DNA of 24,473 bases from NCBI GenBank assembly GCA_001931905.2, contig MSJI02000527.1:1-24473 (forward strand), in the 5' to 3' direction. Under the pieces are notes generated by a model that was not told the origin of the DNA, made no database searches, and was given only the letters and a program-made list of their open reading frames with translations. Positions 18,863 to 24,473 of this stretch are shown here, piece after piece. Source of the stretch: Cladosporium sp. IMV 00045 (taxonomy: Eukaryota > Ascomycota > Dothideomycetes > Cladosporiales > Cladosporiaceae). The position numbers and the translations under genes are program-made. Positions within the stretch are counted from its first letter, which is position 1; each line of letters starts with the position of its first letter.

Positions 18863-19347
18863 TCAAACATCATTAAGCAAATCGTCCAAATCGTCATCAT
18901 CCCAGCCGCCCTTGCGCCTATTCACCGTGACCTTCTCCGTCTCCTGCTGCTGCTCGCTGACGGCTTCCAGAATGCTCTTCAGCTGCTCCTCGTTGACTTT
19001 CTGCCGCAGCTGGCCGCTGCGCGCCAGCATGATCAGGCGGTCCTCGACGTCTTGCGCGCGGGAAGCTTTCACCAGCCTGATGCGGCCGATGCGGTCGGCG
19101 GCCGCGGGCTCGAGGATTTGTTGCAGGATGGAGGCGCGGACTTCGGCTTCGCGTTTTCTGTGGGAGGGGAAGGGAGTGTTAATCTCAAGATCTGATCCTC
19201 TGGGATTGGGCGTGCGTACTGGGCTTGTTCTTTCTGTTGCTGGTCCTCTCCACCACCGCCGCCGCCGCCTCCACCGCTGGGACCGGCTTGCGATTGCAGT
19301 TGTTGCCTTCTGGCTGCGCGGATGGCTTCCAGATCGTCGTCGGCCAT
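18863..19347 (-). CDS. PDCD5-like (TFAR19 family) DNA-binding-related protein
   Basis: Two exons on the minus strand: 19347-19220 and 19157-18863, giving 140 aa. The 62-bp intron has a GTACGC donor and a CCCACAG acceptor, and joins KEQAQ to KREAEVRA. The protein starts MADDDLEAIRAARRQQLQ, then has a Gly-rich linker, then the family core: ILQQILEPAAADRIGRIRLVKASRAQDVEDRLIMLARSGQ and VNEEQLKSILEAV. It ends with GGWDDDDLDDLLND. The (I/L)L...L...A..R..R..LV...RA..VE..L..MA..G pattern is the PDCD5 triple-helix core. Human PDCD5 is linked to apoptosis and to the TRiC chaperonin; yeast YMR074C is a poorly known relative and archaea carry one too. In fungi the role is not settled. The Gly run makes it slightly longer than usual. 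Confidence 0.92.
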
Positions 19348-20708
19348 GGCTGTGTTTATGTTTGTGGGTATTTGGTATTTTACCTCTGCCCAAACAGAGA
19401 GGTCGAGAGATCACGTGCTAAAGTGGGCTGTCACTTTCTCTGGGTGATGTTGTCGGATTTGACTTCCCTTCCCGCTTCGGAAGCTGCCGTGTGCCCCGCG
19501 CCTCCTCCCTCAGCAGCTCCCTCATCACTCCCTGACGATTTTTCGAGAAGGTGGGAGGTGAGGGGTTGATCTGGATGATGCTCAGAGGCAAAATCACGCC
19601 TCTCGATCCTCCGGTCACCTCACTTCTCGAAAGCATGATCTTCCACCCAGTAGCTATTCTTTGCGATTGCGTGCGAAAGGCTACACTTCTCGGCAGTCCC
19701 GGCTATGGTTGATGACCTCAATAGTGCGACACGGAATGGCCATCGACTTGTTCGATGCGACGATGTTTGAAGAGCGCTGCTGGCGCGCACCCGGTGCTAA
19801 CAGCCGCAGATGCAGAATGATCTCCTGGCTCATACAAGCCCTCGCCCTTCGCGTGGACGTTGCGCGCTGCTCTGGCTAATGAACCGTTCTGTCTGGCTGG
19901 CAAAGAGTGGACTTTTCGCACCCGATCTCGGAAATACGAGGCTTGGTCTCTAGCCCACTCTCCGAGTAATAAGACACAGACACAGGAAAACAATGGGGAC
20001 CCGCCGGGCCTTTGTTGGTGTTGCTGGCCGTTTGGGCAGCGGTAGTAGCAGCAGCAGCAGCCACCATAAGCCACAAGGGCTATTGAGCTGTGGCCTCCGT
20101 GCTGCTACTGCTATATGCTTTGTTCTGACTTCAAAGCTGGCCATGCCATTTGGATTCGGCACATGGGAAAACGGCTTGGCCCGCACGCAATGCTCGCTCC
20201 GGATGATGCTCATGCTGATCAATAATCTCACACATCGGATGCAAGGCACACAGCATACACAACCCTTGCAATGACATGTTCGCCGGCCTGGCCTGACAAA
20301 AGCACTCCCAACCCGGCCGTCCGTCGCGAGCTGGACCAAGATCGAAGCCGCTGCGATTGGTCAGCGGGCGACTCTGCTCCATGTGCGTTTCCTCTTTGGG
20401 CGACGCACGGGCCATTTTCACGATTGCGTGATTGAGAAAAAGACTGACGTTTCCACCGTGGTTGATTTCAAAGGCGAGTGCTGGGCCACGATGTGCCGTG
20501 TTCGGCGCCGACGATATAGGCAAGTGTTGGGTAGCATTTTGTTATTCCTTTCTCCTCGACATCTCCCTCTTCCTGTGACTATTCCTCCTCTTCAACCAAA
20601 CAATCACCCCAAGAGTCAATTCCTTGCCACTCTAGTCTGCGATTTCACAACCATCTCAAGTCCTACTGCTCAGCCATAACCCCCTCTGCTGATCTCCCAA
20701 CCTTCACA
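19348..20708. other. Divergent intergenic region, PDCD5-like / MET16
   Basis: About 1.36 kb. It has the E-box near the PDCD5-like start, a CAG-type microsatellite at about 20047-20061, and an inverted CCAAT box (GATTGGTCA, 20355-20363) about 350 bp upstream of MET16. The last 150 bases are pyrimidine-rich (CTCCTCTTCAACC), as in many strongly expressed fungal leaders. Overlapping open frames of 60-130 codons on both strands show no domain. Confidence 0.5.
19410..19417. promoter_or_regulatory. CACGTG E-box (Cbf1-type) upstream of the PDCD5-like gene
   Basis: ATCACGTG matches the yeast Cbf1 consensus RTCACRTG in full and carries the palindrome CACGTG (19412-19417). It is about 65 bp upstream of the minus-strand ATG at 19347 and about 1.3 kb upstream of MET16. 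Position favours control of the PDCD5-like gene. Binding is inferred. Confidence 0.4.
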
Positions 20709-21608
20709 ATGGCCTACCGTCAGCGCTCGACTTCCTCCGAGCGTGATGCGGAATCCGGATACGCCAGTGGCTCTTCTGTCGGCACCTTGCCGGATGTCTA
20801 CTTCACCAGACCTCATCTCAAGTACATCAACGCCCAGCTCAGCAAGCTCGAGCCCGTAGACGTCCTCAAGTGGTGCATGACCACCTTCCCTCGTCTGTTC
20901 CAAACTTCGGCTTTCGGCTTGACTGGTCTCGCCATCATGGACATGGTCGCCAAGATCGACTTCGCAATCAAGCCTGATATCGACCTCATCTTCCTCGACA
21001 CTCTCTACCACTTCACTGAGACCCTCGAGCTCGTGGACCGCGTACGGCAACACTACCCTGACCTGAAGATCCACGTCTACAAGCCGGCCGGCTGCGAGAC
21101 CACTGCCGACTTTGAAGCCAAGCACGGCGAGCGTCTGTGGGAGACCAACGACGAACTCTACGACGCTGTTGCCAAGGTTGAGCCCGCAGCTCGTGCGTAC
21201 CGCGAACTCGACGTCAAGGCCGTCATGACCGGTCGTCGCCGTACCCAGGGCGGCAAGCGTGGTGACATCGACATCATCGACGTCGACGATCAGGGTCTTA
21301 TCAAGATCAACCCTCTCGCCAACTGGTCCTTCAAGGAAGTCCAGGCGTACATCAAGGAGAACAACGTCCCGACCAACTCGCTTCTCGACCAGGGCTACCG
21401 CAGCGTTGGTGACTGGCACTCCACTCAGCCCGTGCTCGACACCGAAGATGAGCGTGCCGGCCGCTGGAAGGGCAAGAACAAGACCGAGTGCGGTATTCAC
21501 AACAAGCGCTCTCGCTACGCCATGTTCCTGCAAGAGCAGGAGCAGAAGCGTCAGCAGGAGTTGAGCGATGCCATCAACAACGGCCTCAACATTCAGCCTG
21601 CCGCTTAA
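20709..21608 (+). CDS. MET16: PAPS reductase (phosphoadenylyl-sulfate reductase, thioredoxin)
   Basis: A single exon of 299 aa; the ATG at 20709 follows CACA. The enzyme reduces 3'-phosphoadenylyl sulfate to sulfite with thioredoxin in the cytosol, the third step of sulfate assimilation. Visible family features are the adenine nucleotide alpha-hydrolase fold with TSAFGLTGLAIMDM in place of the P-loop-like turn, IDLIFLDTLYHFTETLELVD, TGRRRTQGGKRGDI (residues 174-187), INPLANWSFKEVQAYI, YRSVGDWHST (230-239) and the C-terminal KTECGIH with catalytic Cys261. The cysteine pairs that hold the [4Fe-4S] cluster of APS reductases are absent, so it should use PAPS and not APS. The length is a little above yeast Met16 (261 aa), mostly from the N-terminus. 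MET3 follows on the same strand 1.33 kb on. Confidence 0.96.
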   Translation: MAYRQRSTSSERDAESGYASGSSVGTLPDVYFTRPHLKYINAQLSKLEPVDVLKWCMTTFPRLFQTSAFGLTGLAIMDMVAKIDFAIKPDIDLIFLDTLYHFTETLELVDRVRQHYPDLKIHVYKPAGCETTADFEAKHGERLWETNDELYDAVAKVEPAARAYRELDVKAVMTGRRRTQGGKRGDIDIIDVDDQGLIKINPLANWSFKEVQAYIKENNVPTNSLLDQGYRSVGDWHSTQPVLDTEDERAGRWKGKNKTECGIHNKRSRYAMFLQEQEQKRQQELSDAINNGLNIQPAA

Positions 21609-21985
21609 TGGTGCCGACTTGACTTGACCCTGCAAGGCCTTGATGCGATTTTCAATATTTTCTTTCGTTTCTTGACACGAGCACCACGAGGCTCGAAAGG
21701 GTCGGACGATATTAGATGACCTACGGATATGGCGTTTCTTTGATACCTTTATTGATTTTTCTAATGGAGTAATGAACTGGGCGGACAATACCTGGTACTG
21801 GGAGGCAAATGGGTAGCATTTTAAGCATTGGCGTTTGTGGGACTTGTTATCATGAATGGGTTATTCGAAAAGAAAAAGTTAGAAGGGAAAAGGGGAAAAG
21901 GCTATGGAATGGAAAGGCAACGGATGTTTCGATTGCCGGTCATGGCATACATTCTGCCTGGCTGTGAAGGAGAGGAGTGATTAGA

Positions 21986-21993
21986 GTCACATG
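21986..21993 (+). promoter_or_regulatory. Cbf1-type RTCACRTG site in the MET16-MET3 interval
   Basis: GTCACATG fits the yeast Cbf1 consensus RTCACRTG, and the bases around it form the palindrome CACATGTG. It lies 378 bp past the MET16 stop and about 945 bp before the MET3 ATG. Cbf1 controls yeast sulfur genes, including MET16; whether the same factor does so here is inference. An 8-bp degenerate site can occur by chance. Confidence 0.3.
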
Positions 21994-22805
21994 TGCTTTG
22001 CAATACGGCAGCACGAAATCAAAAACAATTCAAACTATTGCCATTGCCCTCATCCCTTTAGTTGTGTTGATTACGCGGATTGGGAATATCATGATTTCAG
22101 ACATATGAAGTGCACGTTTCACCTTTGACGCGATAAGACGATCAAACGAACTGTGTATTACTGTCTACGTAGACCCCCAAGTGCCGAGGAGATGGCCCAG
22201 GAGAGGCTTCTTCGCTGACAAGTAGTGAGGTAGTCAGCCCCTTCCGAAGCCCCCACATAACAGGACTAGCTGCTATCACGCCATCTCTGCCATGAGAAGA
22301 GACGTCCGATTCGAATGTTGATAATTACAAACCAGTATTGATCATGTAAGTACTTGTAATACTCACAAGATATCATATGAATAACAAAATGTATTATCGA
22401 ATCATCATATCATTCAAGACCCGGTAGAAATACACAGAATATTCGCATACCCAGCTTCTAAATCCCATCATCAGTAATCCAGGCACCGTTTCCTCAAACG
22501 TGCAACTTTGACATCAGAGCCGCGCGCGCCCGCCGCAATCGGTGCAGATCCCGTCAACCCTGCAGCGAAGTGCTCTGCCTGTGTCTGCGTGTGCGTGTAG
22601 GCGACTGCTGGCAAGCGTGCGTCGTCCCTCCAACAATTTTTTTCCCTTTCCAATCGCCCGCCACGCCGCCTTTCTAGAAGCCTCAAGCCCGTGCTGTGCA
22701 TTGAGCCCTTTTCCCTTCCCATTCTTCCTCGTTGTTGATTGATTCAGTCCCGCCAGTACCCATAGTCCCACCCTGTGAGCCCGTTAGCGGTGACCCCGGT
22801 TTCAA

Positions 22806-22810
22806 CCAAT
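22806..22810 (+). promoter_or_regulatory. CCAAT box in the MET3 promoter
   Basis: AACCAATCC lies about 130 bp upstream of the MET3 start codon, a usual distance for a CCAAT-binding-complex site. A second CCAATCG is at 22650-22654. Confidence 0.35.
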
Positions 22811-22936
22811 CCATCGTCGCCCATTCACCTACTCCCGCCCGCTCTTGTAGAATAACCTCCCCCCTCCTCTTCATCTCTTTCCCCCCGCGCCTCTCTGTTT
22901 GTCTTTCACACCATTTCACATATAATCCTTGTTTAA

Positions 22937-24473
<1,537 letters not shown>

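Noticed and set aside
20190..20215. ATGATGCTCAT as a Cys3/MetR site for MET16
   Set aside because: It has one extra base compared with ATGRYRYCAT and is about 500 bp upstream; too loose to call.
20670..21788. A 372-codon open frame antisense to MET16
   Set aside because: Same cause: codon bias of the MET16 gene. It spans exactly the coding region and its edges and has no domain.

Overview
This window is nuclear DNA from a filamentous ascomycete (Pezizomycotina). The evidence is short GT-AG introns (50-86 bp) with CTAAC or CTGAC branch points, about 50-55% GC, widely spaced monocistronic genes, a solitary 5S rRNA gene rather than an rDNA-linked one, and proteins closest to filamentous-fungal forms. 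The 5S RNA and several proteins look Dothideomycete-like to me, but that placement rests on memory of the families and not on a search.

Layout, left to right. (1) The first exon of a Bfr1-like gene leaves the left edge on the minus strand. Divergent from it is a four-exon GH76 Dfg5/Dcw1-type GPI-anchored cell-wall gene (1217-2796). (2) An MCT-family monocarboxylate/H+ symporter-like gene lies on the minus strand (3637-5087). Divergent from it is YAE1, a factor that matures Rli1/ABCE1 Fe-S clusters (5938-6594), followed by an unrecognised highly acidic, repeat-rich protein (6857-8455). (3) A secreted parallel beta-helix protein (9622-10686) is followed by about 3 kb with no supportable protein gene. 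A well-formed 5S rRNA gene (minus strand, 11942-12061) sits in that gap. (4) A three-exon DHA1-type MFS drug/polyamine exporter (13764-15490). (5) A housekeeping block: LRP1/RRP47 (exosome cofactor, minus), MIX17/CHCHD2-10 type twin CX9C mitochondrial protein (plus), and PDCD5-like (minus). (6) Two sulfate-assimilation genes in tandem on the plus strand: PAPS reductase (MET16, 20709-21608) and ATP sulfurylase (MET3, from 22938, running off the right edge).

Most genes are unrelated housekeeping or surface functions. The clearest functional link is MET16-MET3, which act two steps apart in sulfate to sulfite reduction; APS kinase, the step between them, is not in the window. YAE1 and LRP1 both touch translation and RNA processing but are not adjacent. 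I found no transposon, CRISPR array, tRNA gene or biosynthetic cluster, and no clear new multi-gene system. The most open items are the unrecognised acidic protein with a CxCx3CxC motif and a strong G-quadruplex-forming tract in its coding sequence, the MET16-MET3 tandem, and the gene-poor stretch around the 5S gene.
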